DNA from: Clostridia bacterium
GTDB lineage: Bacteria; Bacillota; Clostridia; Oscillospirales; Acutalibacteraceae
Direction of reading: 5' to 3'
Assembly: GCA_024404125.1 (NCBI GenBank)
Contig: JAKSQL010000066.1
Coordinates: forward strand, 1-5,976
DNA: 5,976 bases
In this document: one piece after another, positions 1-5,034 of the stretch
Numbering within the stretch: position 1 is the first letter of the stretch
How the letters are laid out: each line of letters opens with the position of its first letter
Made by a program: the position numbers and the translations under genes
The notes under the pieces: generated by a model
What the model saw: the letters and a program-made list of their open reading frames with translations, nothing else
Databases searched by the model: none
What the model was told of the DNA's origin: nothing

Positions 1-745
1 AAAGACCGTGACCGAGCGGTATTGTGTTAAGATAGCACTCAAGTATTGTTTCTTTTGAATAGTGACTTTCAAGATATCTTGCACGCATTATTTCCCTTAC
101 CTTACGGCTTGCTTTGTGCTCGGCATCGTTGGTAAGGTTTTTTACAAGTTGTTGTGTAATGGTAGAACCGCCGTAACCGCTTGAAGGACTGATAATCATA
201 TTAGCAAAAGCGGAAAATGTTCGTTTCCAGTCAACACCGGGGTGCGCGTTAAAACGTTTATCTTCAATTGCAATATATGCATTTGCAAGGTTTGCGGGTA
301 TGCCCGTATAATCCTCTTGTTTGGCGTTAGCGGCGTTTTTATCGTAGGTCTTCCAAATTCTGTTATACTCACCGTGAAGACGCTGATACTCCTTATAACC
401 GCCGTTTTTATCGCTTACGTAAACAGTTGTGGTGAAGTTGAGTTTTAAATCGTTAAGATTTTCTTCCATAGTGCCGTCAACCGAAGTAAATACGTAAATC
501 ATAAAGGTTGCAACAACTATACTTACCGTAACAACACACGCTAAAAACGCGGTAAGAGTGGTTTTTATTACGCGCTCTTTTGTTAACTGCTTTTTAGTCT
601 TTTTATTTTTATTGCCCGATGAATTTGAAGAAAAACTGTTAAGGTCAAAAGATTTTTCGCTTTTGCTCACATTTTCGCTTTTTATTTCTTCTTCAAATTC
701 GTTATCATCGTTTTGCGGGCTTGAACTGAAAATTTCATCGTTCAA
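1..745 (-). CDS. Class A penicillin-binding protein, N-terminal part (transglycosylase GT51), partial
   Basis: Bifunctional peptidoglycan synthase; the visible part polymerises lipid II into glycan strands at the outer face of the membrane. The 248 visible residues comprise a cytoplasmic Ser/Asn/Lys-rich tail (about 1-58), one membrane anchor (about 60-86) and the start of the glycosyltransferase domain. GT51 motifs are clear: AIEDKRFNAHPG (159-170; E161 is the expected catalytic Glu), GGSTITQQLVKN (192-203), RKVREIMRARYLE (214-226) and KETILECYLNTIPLG (231-245). The start is TTG at 743-745, preceded by AGGAGGTG with 8 nt after GGAGG; the nearby ATG is out of frame and soon meets a stop. The C-terminal transpeptidase domain expected for the family lies beyond the left edge. 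It is transcribed divergently from the DUF4364 gene. The family (PBP1A/PonA type) is certain; the exact paralogue is not. Confidence 0.93.
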   Translation of the reverse strand, partial: MNDEIFSSSPQNDDNEFEEEIKSENVSKSEKSFDLNSFSSNSSGNKNKKTKKQLTKERVIKTTLTAFLACVVTVSIVVATFMIYVFTSVDGTMEENLNDLKLNFTTTVYVSDKNGGYKEYQRLHGEYNRIWKTYDKNAANAKQEDYTGIPANLANAYIAIEDKRFNAHPGVDWKRTFSAFANMIISPSSGYGGSTITQQLVKNLTNDAEHKASRKVREIMRARYLESHYSKETILECYLNTIPLGHGL

Positions 746-785
746 TTATAACACCTCCTGAGAAATGCAATAAAAAAGCAGTATA

Positions 786-794
786 ATTATACCA
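786..794 (-). promoter_or_regulatory. Extended -10 promoter for the penicillin-binding protein gene
   Basis: Read on the minus strand, TGG-TATAAT gives a perfect -10 hexamer (786-791) with an upstream TGn extension (792-794), about 40 nt before the TTG start. No good -35 sits 17 nt upstream, which is compatible with an extended -10 promoter. The core TATAATTATA (782-791) is itself a perfect palindrome. Confidence 0.6.
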
Positions 795-813
795 CATTTT
801 TCAAAAAAGTGTA

Positions 814-840
814 GTTACAATTTTTTAACCGTATTGTAAC
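814..840. repeat. Perfect inverted repeat in the divergent promoter region
   Basis: GTTACAAT (814-821) and ATTGTAAC (833-840) are perfect 8-bp arms separated by 11 nt. The left arm overlaps the -35 zone of the leftward promoter; the right arm ends about 15 nt before the -35 of the rightward promoter. A smaller symmetric element, TGTA-GT-TACA (810-819), overlaps the left arm. No T-run follows on either strand, so it is not a terminator. It could be an operator for a dimeric regulator controlling one or both genes; the protein is unknown. Confidence 0.4.
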
Positions 841-854
841 TTAAAAATTTTCTC

Positions 855-883
855 TTGCATGTTAGCAAAAATATGTATATAAT
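855..883 (+). promoter_or_regulatory. Sigma-A-like promoter for the DUF4364 gene
   Basis: TTGCAT (855-860), a 17-nt spacer and a perfect TATAAT (878-883) lie 34 nt upstream of the ATG at 918. The -35 box is only a half match (TTG conserved), the -10 is perfect. The gene has a strong AGGAGGTG ribosome-binding site five bases before its ATG. Confidence 0.6.
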
Positions 884-917
884 GTTATCACATCACTAAA
901 TTTTAGGAGGTGAAATA

Positions 918-1466
918 ATGGAAAACAACGCATCTGCGGCTGGTGTTACGCACGGCGGTCTTTTTAATACCGCAGAAATCAAAATTTTAATATGTTATAT
1001 TTTAAATGCTGTAAATGAGCCGGTACCCGCAAATATGCTTGTAAATGTGCTTCACTATGAGGGTATTGCAAACGCGTTTGAGGTTAGTGACGCCATTATT
1101 TCACTTACCCAAAGCGGTCATATCGCCCAGCACGATAATGTAGAAGATACTTACGTAATTACAAATTCCGGCAAAGAAGTTTCGGAAACACTTAAAACCT
1201 CGCTTTCTTATACGGTAAAAGACCGTGCCTGCGCCGCCACAGTAAAAATGCTTTCTAAATTTAAGAATGCGAAAGATACCGAAATTACCACCGTACGTGA
1301 AAACGGAAATTTATATATAGTTTGCTCGCTTATAGAAAACGGCAGACCGTTTATGAGTATTAAACTACTTATAACCGACGATGCTCAGGCATCAAGCATT
1401 AAAGAGCGGTTTTTGGAAAATCCCGCCGAAGTATATAAAACACTTATTGATATGATTACAAAATAA
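918..1466 (+). CDS. DUF4364 family protein (predicted winged-helix regulator)
   Basis: A 182-residue cytoplasmic protein without signal peptide or membrane segment. It matches by eye the DUF4364 family of Firmicutes: the N-terminal part (about 16-90) reads like a winged helix, with NTAEIKILICYILNAV as first helix, a region around residues 55-70 (VSDAIISLTQSGHI) resembling a recognition helix, and the YVITNSGKEVSETL wing/helix (79-92). The C-terminal part (about 105-182) alternates short strands (NGNLYIVCSLIENG) and helices and may be a sensing or dimerisation domain. Start ATG at 918 follows AGGAGGTG with ideal spacing. It is a single-gene unit ending in a strong terminator and divergent from the penicillin-binding protein gene. 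Family function is not experimentally established as far as I know; a transcription-factor role is inferred from the fold. Confidence 0.82.
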   Translation: MENNASAAGVTHGGLFNTAEIKILICYILNAVNEPVPANMLVNVLHYEGIANAFEVSDAIISLTQSGHIAQHDNVEDTYVITNSGKEVSETLKTSLSYTVKDRACAATVKMLSKFKNAKDTEITTVRENGNLYIVCSLIENGRPFMSIKLLITDDAQASSIKERFLENPAEVYKTLIDMITK

Positions 1467-1467
1467 A

Positions 1468-1494
1468 AAAATCTCTTGCTCTGCAAGAGATTTT
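1468..1494. terminator. Bidirectional rho-independent terminator
   Basis: ATCTCTTGC (1471-1479), a three-base TCT loop and GCAAGAGAT (1483-1491) form a perfect 9-bp stem, extended to 12 bp by flanking AAA (1468-1470) and TTT (1492-1494). A T-rich run follows on plus (TTTTCTTTTATTTT) and a run of T on minus (complement of the A-run at 1465-1471). It lies directly after the DUF4364 stop and just past the stop of the converging repressor gene, so it serves both transcripts. Confidence 0.92.
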
Positions 1495-1497
1495 CTT

Positions 1498-1773
1498 TTA
1501 TTTTAAAAGTTTTGAGTAACCGTTGCCATATTGCACACAACGGGATACCCTGCTTAATGTAGCGGAAGAAATATCGGTCTCTTCAATAACTTTATTATAA
1601 GTTTTGCCATCCATAAGAAGTTTTGCCGCTTTTATCCGTTGCGCCATCTGTTCAATTTCTTTTACGGTGCATAAATCGGCAAAAAGCGCCTTACAGTCGT
1701 CAACCGAATTTATCTTGACAAGGATATCGTATAACTCGTTAATATCGCTTTCACTGATATGCTTTTGCAACAT
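1498..1773 (-). CDS. TrpR-related transcriptional repressor, YerC/YecD family
   Basis: A 91-residue all-helical DNA-binding protein of the Trp-repressor superfamily. The segment from TVKEIEQMAQRIKAAKLL (36-53) to the helix-turn-helix ending ISSATLSRVSRC (68-79) is characteristic of the YerC/YecD branch. Aligned by eye to E. coli TrpR with a one-residue gap, T36, R46 and R75 fall on Thr44, Arg54 and Arg84, which contact tryptophan there, and A71-T72 match Ala80-Thr81 of the recognition helix. The chosen start is ATG 1771-1773, nine bases after GAGGAGG. A TTG six codons upstream is in frame, but it overlaps the Shine-Dalgarno sequence itself and is rejected. The ATG lies one base after the racemase stop, so the gene is the last of the transporter operon. 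Ligand and targets are unknown; it may control its own operon. Confidence 0.88.
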   Translation of the reverse strand: MLQKHISESDINELYDILVKINSVDDCKALFADLCTVKEIEQMAQRIKAAKLLMDGKTYNKVIEETDISSATLSRVSRCVQYGNGYSKLLK

Positions 1774-1774
1774 A

Positions 1775-2539
1775 TTAAAACTCCTCCTCAAATTCGCCTA
1801 CAATTTTGATGTCTTGCGTGAGAATAATGTTATTGCCTGATTTTTGAGCATTTATAATTCCGCCCGGTTGCTTTAAACTCACCAAAAAGTCTTTACCGTT
1901 TGATAAATAACTGCAAAGCGCCACGCTGCCGCTGCCGCAGGAATTTTCATAAAACAAAGTGTTTTCCTTTTCTACGTAAACAAGCGGTTCCAAACTACCG
2001 CTTTTATTATCGAAAAATAAAAAACCGAGCGCCGAAAGTTTTAAGGTTTTACATAAGTCCGCGATTACCCTTTTTGCAAGATTACGGTCAAACGAATTTT
2101 CAAGGATAATATGCGAAATACCGTCCATACGGACATAGGGCAAAGAAAATTTTTGACCCTCAAAATCAAAAGATTTGATACAAAAATCATTTACATAATC
2201 AAAACTTGATTTGCAGGTAAAAGCCGAACCAATATTAAGTATTTCATTTTTAAACGGCGCAGGTGAGCCGTACATATTTAAGTATACATAATTATCGGAA
2301 TTTTGCAAGTAATAATATAAAACTGCGGCAGACATTACACCGTTACCGCAAAATTCTCCGCCCGACATACGAAGATAAGGCGGGTTTGTATTAAAATCAA
2401 CATAACCCACCTGCTCGACTGATTTGTCTTTCTCCATTATCTTTGCGCTTATCCTACTGTACTGTTCGGGCGCAACCTTACTCGTCACCAAAGCGGTAAT
2501 GTTACCGTTTGGATTTAAAACATAATATTTAATACGCAT
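1775..2539 (-). CDS. DapF-family cofactor-independent amino-acid racemase/epimerase, divergent
   Basis: A 254-residue cytoplasmic protein of the diaminopimelate-epimerase fold, somewhat shorter than the usual 270-280. Both halves of the two-cysteine racemase site are present: GGEFCGNG (C64) and ENSCGSGS (C201); the PGG turn typical of the C-terminal half is at 225-227 and the N-terminal NPNGNITALV (9-18) matches the family's first strand. These two thiols act as the acid/base pair in DapF-like enzymes without PLP. By-eye alignment suggests the DAP-contacting Asn before PH (here GISH, 140-143) and the Arg after Glu (here EN, 192-193) are lost, so the substrate is probably not diaminopimelate; CntK-type histidine racemases are precedents for other substrates in this fold. 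The start overlaps the ATPase gene end by 11 nt and lacks a clear Shine-Dalgarno, suggesting translational coupling. A pipeline may label it dapF. Confidence 0.82.
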   Translation of the reverse strand: MRIKYYVLNPNGNITALVTSKVAPEQYSRISAKIMEKDKSVEQVGYVDFNTNPPYLRMSGGEFCGNGVMSAAVLYYYLQNSDNYVYLNMYGSPAPFKNEILNIGSAFTCKSSFDYVNDFCIKSFDFEGQKFSLPYVRMDGISHIILENSFDRNLAKRVIADLCKTLKLSALGFLFFDNKSGSLEPLVYVEKENTLFYENSCGSGSVALCSYLSNGKDFLVSLKQPGGIINAQKSGNNIILTQDIKIVGEFEEEF

Positions 2540-3293
2540 TTGAATAATATGTCTTTAAAAACTGTTTTGTCCTTTCATTTTCGGTATTTTCAAAAACGTC
2601 TTCGGGTTTTCCCTGCTCAACAATTACACCGCCGTCCATAAATATAACCCTATCGGATACAGCTTTCGCAAATGCCATTTCATGAGTAACAATTACCATT
2701 GTCATTTTTTCTTCGGCAAGTTGCTTTATAACCTTTAATACTTCGCCTGTAAGTTCGGGATCGAGGGCGCTTGTCGGCTCGTCAAAGAAAAGAATATCTG
2801 GTTGCATTGCAAGTGCTCTTACTATTGATACTCTTTGTTGCATTCCGCCTGATAATTCGCACGGATATAAATTTTCCTTGCCTGATAAGTCCATCTTTTT
2901 AAGCAGTGCCAATGCCCTTTCGGTTGCTTCTTGCTTATCCATTGTCAGTACCGATACGGGAGCATCTATAATGTTTTTTAGCACCGTATAGTGTGGAAAC
3001 AAATTAAAATTTTGAAAAACAAGACCGAAAACTTTTCTGAATTTATTGAGATTTCTATTATAACACAGTTTTTGCTTACTGTCATAATAAGTTACTTTTT
3101 CGTCCATATATTTTATTTCGCCGCCGTCTATCTTTTCAAGCAAGGTAGCACACCGAAGCAAAGTTGACTTGCCTCCGCCTGAAGGTCCGATAATTGAAAC
3201 AACCTCGCCCTTTTTAACTTGAAGCGAAATATCTTTTAAAACATTATTTTCCCCGAAGGATTTTTTAATGTTATTCATTTCAAGAACGTTCAT
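2529..3293 (-). CDS. Polar amino-acid ABC transporter, ATP-binding protein
   Basis: The ATPase that powers uptake through the permease encoded just upstream; a membrane-associated cytoplasmic dimer. It has 254 residues, about the usual length for GlnQ/HisP proteins. Motifs in order: Walker A GPSGGGKST (36-44), Q-loop at Q94 in VFQNFNLFPH, signature LSGGMQQR (147-154), Walker B ILFFDEP (167-173) with D-loop SALDPE, and H-loop histidine H204 in VTHEM. All catalytic residues are intact. The ATG at 3291-3293 has GGGAG at good spacing and lies 9 nt after the permease stop. The family resemblance fixes amino-acid transport; gene symbols such as glnQ would overstate what is known of the substrate. 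Confidence 0.95.
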   Translation of the reverse strand: MNVLEMNNIKKSFGENNVLKDISLQVKKGEVVSIIGPSGGGKSTLLRCATLLEKIDGGEIKYMDEKVTYYDSKQKLCYNRNLNKFRKVFGLVFQNFNLFPHYTVLKNIIDAPVSVLTMDKQEATERALALLKKMDLSGKENLYPCELSGGMQQRVSIVRALAMQPDILFFDEPTSALDPELTGEVLKVIKQLAEEKMTMVIVTHEMAFAKAVSDRVIFMDGGVIVEQGKPEDVFENTENERTKQFLKTYYSNAY

Positions 3294-3302
3294 ATAAACT
3301 CC

Positions 3303-3953
3303 CTAAATCTTATAGTAATTCATTGCTTTTTCCGCCCTGCTCATTGAAAAACTTACCAAAGCATTGAATATGTAGTAAAACACACCTGCCACGATAAACG
3401 GCATAAAACTCGTCTGTGAATTTGCAATTTGTTTTGCGAGAGTAAAAATTTCAACATAGGATACCGTAAATGCAATAGAAGTATCTTTAACTAAGGTTAC
3501 TATTTCGTTTGTAATGCTCGGTAAAATGCGTCTTATGACCTGCGGCAAAATAATTTTTAAGAATTGCTGTGACCTATTGTATCCCAAAATTTCCGATGCT
3601 TCGTATTGACCTTTTGGTATTGACTCAATTCCGCCGCGATATATTTCAGAAAAATACGCTGCATAGTTTATTGAAAAGGCAATAATTACCGGTATAAGTT
3701 TATTTCTCGATACACTTATACCGACAAGATAATAAGGTCCGTAAGTAATCGCAAGCAGTTGAAGCATGAGCGGTGTACCTCTTAAAATCGAAACAAAAAA
3801 CTTTATTATGTTTGAAATAATAAAATTTTTACTCATTCTAAGCAGTGCTATAATTATTCCAAGCGGCAAAGAAAAAAGTAAAGTCAAAAAGAAAATAGCG
3901 CAGGTTTTTGAAAGCCCCGTGCACATTATCTCAATCATTTTAATTAACGGCAT
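3303..3953 (-). CDS. Polar amino-acid ABC transporter, permease protein
   Basis: Membrane channel subunit of the HisM/GlnP family, 216 residues, with about five hydrophobic segments (first about 17-40, last about 187-205). The conserved EAA loop that docks to the ATPase is YRGGIESIPKGQYEASEILG (105-124), and the upstream ILRGTPLMLQL motif (56-66) is typical. The preferred start is ATG 3951-3953, preceded by GAGG with six-base spacing. An upstream in-frame GTG at 4010 would add 19 residues but reads through an RNA hairpin, has no ribosome-binding site and would exceed the family's usual N-terminus. Only one permease gene is present, so it probably works as a homodimer. The gap to the binding-protein gene is 73 nt and contains a stem-loop. 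Confidence 0.93.
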   Translation of the reverse strand: MPLIKMIEIMCTGLSKTCAIFFLTLLFSLPLGIIIALLRMSKNFIISNIIKFFVSILRGTPLMLQLLAITYGPYYLVGISVSRNKLIPVIIAFSINYAAYFSEIYRGGIESIPKGQYEASEILGYNRSQQFLKIILPQVIRRILPSITNEIVTLVKDTSIAFTVSYVEIFTLAKQIANSQTSFMPFIVAGVFYYIFNALVSFSMSRAEKAMNYYKI

Positions 3954-3984
3954 AAGTTTCCTCGTTTCATATCTATATAGGTAT

Positions 3985-4011
3985 AGTGTGACGAATAAAA
4001 TCCGCCACACT
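3985..4011 (-). promoter_or_regulatory. Intercistronic stem-loop between binding-protein and permease genes
   Basis: On the transcript (minus), AGUGUGGCG (4011-4003) pairs with CGUCACACU (3993-3985) over 9 bp including one G-U wobble, with a 9-nt loop. No U-run follows, so it is not a complete terminator. Similar hairpins after binding-protein genes of other ABC operons protect the upstream message and lower downstream expression, giving excess binding protein; that role here is inferred from position and structure. Confidence 0.55.
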
Positions 4012-4026
4012 GAAATTTTTTAAAAA

Positions 4027-4830
4027 TTATTTATTAAGAAACAACAGATTGTTTTGATTTACATCGGGATACTTATCTGCAATTTTCTTATAAGTACCGT
4101 CTGCTACCAATTCGTCTATTGCTTTTTGAACATCATCGCAAACTGTTTGGTCGCCTGAACGGAAAGCAATACCGTACTGTTCTGCACCTAAATTTTCATC
4201 AATGATTTTAAATCCTTTGTTTTGCGCTGCATAAGCTACAGCAACCGGTTTATCAACAAATACTGCATCTGCCGCGTTACCGTCAAGTTCTGCAAAGCAT
4301 TTAAGGAAACTTTCACACTTGGTAACTTCTTTAAAGGTTTTTGCAAGGTCTTTTAAATCACCCTCTTCAAGGTCTAAAAGCGCTTCGCCCGAAGTTCCCT
4401 GCTGTACCGTAACTACTTTGCCTGCAAGGTCTCCTGAAGTGGCAAAACCGCTGTCTTCTTTTACAAGAAGCACCTGAGTATTATCAAAGTACGGCGAAGA
4501 AAGTACATATCCCGCTTCTTTCATTGAATCAAGAATTGTCATGCCTGACCATACACAGTCGCACTCTTTAGCATCAAGTTGTACTAATTTTTCCTCCCAG
4601 TTAACTGCAAATACGTTGAATTCCCAACCGAGTTTATCACATACGGCTTTGCATACCTCAACGTCAAATCCGGTGTAATCTCCGTTATCGTCCATATAAC
4701 TGAACGGCGGATATTCGGGGTCAATACCCATTGTAAAGGTTTTTGCCTTCTTTGTCTCCTCTTTTGCGCCGCAACCCATAAGGCAAAAAGTAAGTGCCGC
4801 TGCTAATAAAACTGCAAATAATTTTTTCAT
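4027..4830 (-). CDS. Amino-acid ABC transporter substrate-binding lipoprotein (SBP_bac_3)
   Basis: Extracellular ligand receptor of the importer, 267 residues. A type II signal peptide (1-19) with Lys-Lys N-terminus and lipobox LMGC places the lipidated Cys at C20, followed by a charged linker and the two-lobed domain from about 31. Family features include PEYPPFSYMDDNGDYTGFDVEV (38-59), the QQGTSGEALL segment (143-152) and VDKPVAVAY (192-200). At the place where HisJ-like proteins usually have an Arg that holds the ligand carboxylate (SITEKR), this protein has TILDSM (M103). Seven cysteines occur after the lipobox (60, 64, 90, 92, 172, 178, 231), many for this family. Start ATG 4828-4830 follows AAAGGAG by 8 nt. 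First gene of the operon, behind a strong promoter. The ligand cannot be predicted with confidence. Confidence 0.94.
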   Translation of the reverse strand: MKKLFAVLLAAALTFCLMGCGAKEETKKAKTFTMGIDPEYPPFSYMDDNGDYTGFDVEVCKAVCDKLGWEFNVFAVNWEEKLVQLDAKECDCVWSGMTILDSMKEAGYVLSSPYFDNTQVLLVKEDSGFATSGDLAGKVVTVQQGTSGEALLDLEEGDLKDLAKTFKEVTKCESFLKCFAELDGNAADAVFVDKPVAVAYAAQNKGFKIIDENLGAEQYGIAFRSGDQTVCDDVQKAIDELVADGTYKKIADKYPDVNQNNLLFLNK

Positions 4831-4845
4831 AATGATTTCTCCTTT

Positions 4846-4858
4846 ACGCGTACCGCGT
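4846..4858 (-). promoter_or_regulatory. Palindromic hairpin in the 5' leader of the transporter operon
   Basis: ACGCG-TAC-CGCGT has perfect 5-bp GC-rich arms and a 3-nt centre, standing out in AT-rich leader DNA. In the mRNA it would form a small hairpin immediately before the AAAGGAG ribosome-binding site. It could stabilise the 5' end, affect initiation or be a DNA operator just downstream of the transcription start. Confidence 0.4.
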
Positions 4859-4874
4859 TATGTTTTATGTTGGT

Positions 4875-4903
4875 ATTATACTTTAGTACGCTAAATTTGT
4901 AAA
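4875..4903 (-). promoter_or_regulatory. Sigma-A promoter of the amino-acid transporter operon
   Basis: On minus, TTTACA (4903-4898, five of six consensus bases), a 17-nt spacer and a perfect TATAAT (4880-4875) precede the binding-protein ATG by 44 nt, implying a leader of roughly 35-40 nt. This is the best promoter in the window. No separate promoter was seen for the downstream four genes, supporting one operon. Confidence 0.82.
4882..4895. promoter_or_regulatory. Candidate TrpR-like operator in the promoter spacer
   Basis: TTTAG (4882-4886), TACG and CTAAA (4891-4895) form a perfect inverted repeat with 5-bp arms and a 4-nt centre between -35 and -10. E. coli TrpR operators have CTAG-N4-CTAG half-sites, so TAG-N4-CTA is shared in geometry and inner bases. 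The operon encodes a TrpR relative, so autoregulation is plausible. Binding specificity of the YerC branch is not known to me, hence modest confidence. Confidence 0.4.
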
Positions 4904-4928
4904 GTGTTTTTTACCGATTTTTCTACTT

Positions 4929-4958
4929 TTGTATATCTGCACAAAAGTTGTTATACAA
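4929..4958. repeat. Nested inverted repeat upstream of the transporter promoter
   Basis: TTGTATA (4929-4935) and TATACAA (4952-4958) are perfect 7-bp arms; inside lies ACAA-AAG-TTGT (4941-4951). Folded together they give an 11-bp interrupted stem with a 5-nt bulge (4936-4940). No T-run follows on minus, so it is not a terminator. It lies about 25 nt upstream of the -35 and may be a regulator site. Confidence 0.35.
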
Positions 4959-4961
4959 GCG

Positions 4962-4993
4962 CGCACTTTATTTAGATAAAGTGCTAAAGTGCG
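4962..4993. repeat. TAAAGTGC tandem/inverted repeat cluster with two alternative hairpins
   Basis: TAAAGTGC occurs twice in exact tandem (4977-4984, 4985-4992) and once inverted (GCACTTTA, 4963-4970). GCACTTTAT (4963-4971) pairs perfectly with ATAAAGTGC (4976-4984), 4-nt loop; alternatively CGCACTTTA (4962-4970) pairs perfectly with TAAAGTGCG (4985-4993). Related TAAAGT words lie in the promoter (4900-4905; inverted at 4880-4885). This looks like a multi-site operator, or a switchable structure if transcribed from the upstream sugar genes. Confidence 0.5.
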
Positions 4994-5005
4994 GATATAA
5001 ATATA

Positions 5006-5034
5006 ACTCGGAACGCATAAAAGCAATTCCGAGT
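5006..5034 (-). terminator. Terminator-like hairpin after the SIS isomerase gene
   Basis: ACTCGGAA (5006-5013) and TTCCGAGT (5027-5034) are perfect 8-bp arms with a 13-nt loop containing a further GC/GC pairing. On minus it lies about 32 nt past the isomerase stop and is followed by TATATTTATAT, U-rich but not an uninterrupted run. It is probably a weak or leaky terminator separating the sugar genes from the transporter operon. Confidence 0.55.

Noticed and set aside
242..761. Plus-strand open frames over the penicillin-binding protein gene
   Set aside because: They are antisense to a gene with unmistakable GT51 motifs, have no ribosome-binding site and are composed of low-complexity hydrophobic residues.
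1520..1543. CCGTTG-N12-CAACGG inverted repeat within the TrpR-like gene
   Set aside because: Short arms with a long loop inside a conserved coding region, no T-run; likely chance.
1774..1791. In-frame TTG upstream start for the TrpR-like gene
   Set aside because: It overlaps the GAGGAGG ribosome-binding site that serves the ATG at 1773, so the longer form would lack its own site.
1604..2109. Plus-strand open frames over the repressor and racemase genes
   Set aside because: Antisense to well-supported genes, no recognisable family and no ribosome-binding site.
2529..2560. Independent ribosome-binding site for the racemase gene
   Set aside because: The bases before ATG 2539 contain no GGAGG-like stretch; translational coupling with the ATPase gene is the simpler reading.
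3954..4010. GTG start adding 19 residues to the permease
   Set aside because: No Shine-Dalgarno, lies inside a hairpin, and the ATG at 3953 has GAGG at good spacing and gives the usual family N-terminus.
3766..4023. Plus-strand open frame over the permease start
   Set aside because: Antisense to transmembrane-coding sequence, which yields spurious hydrophobic frames; no ribosome-binding site.
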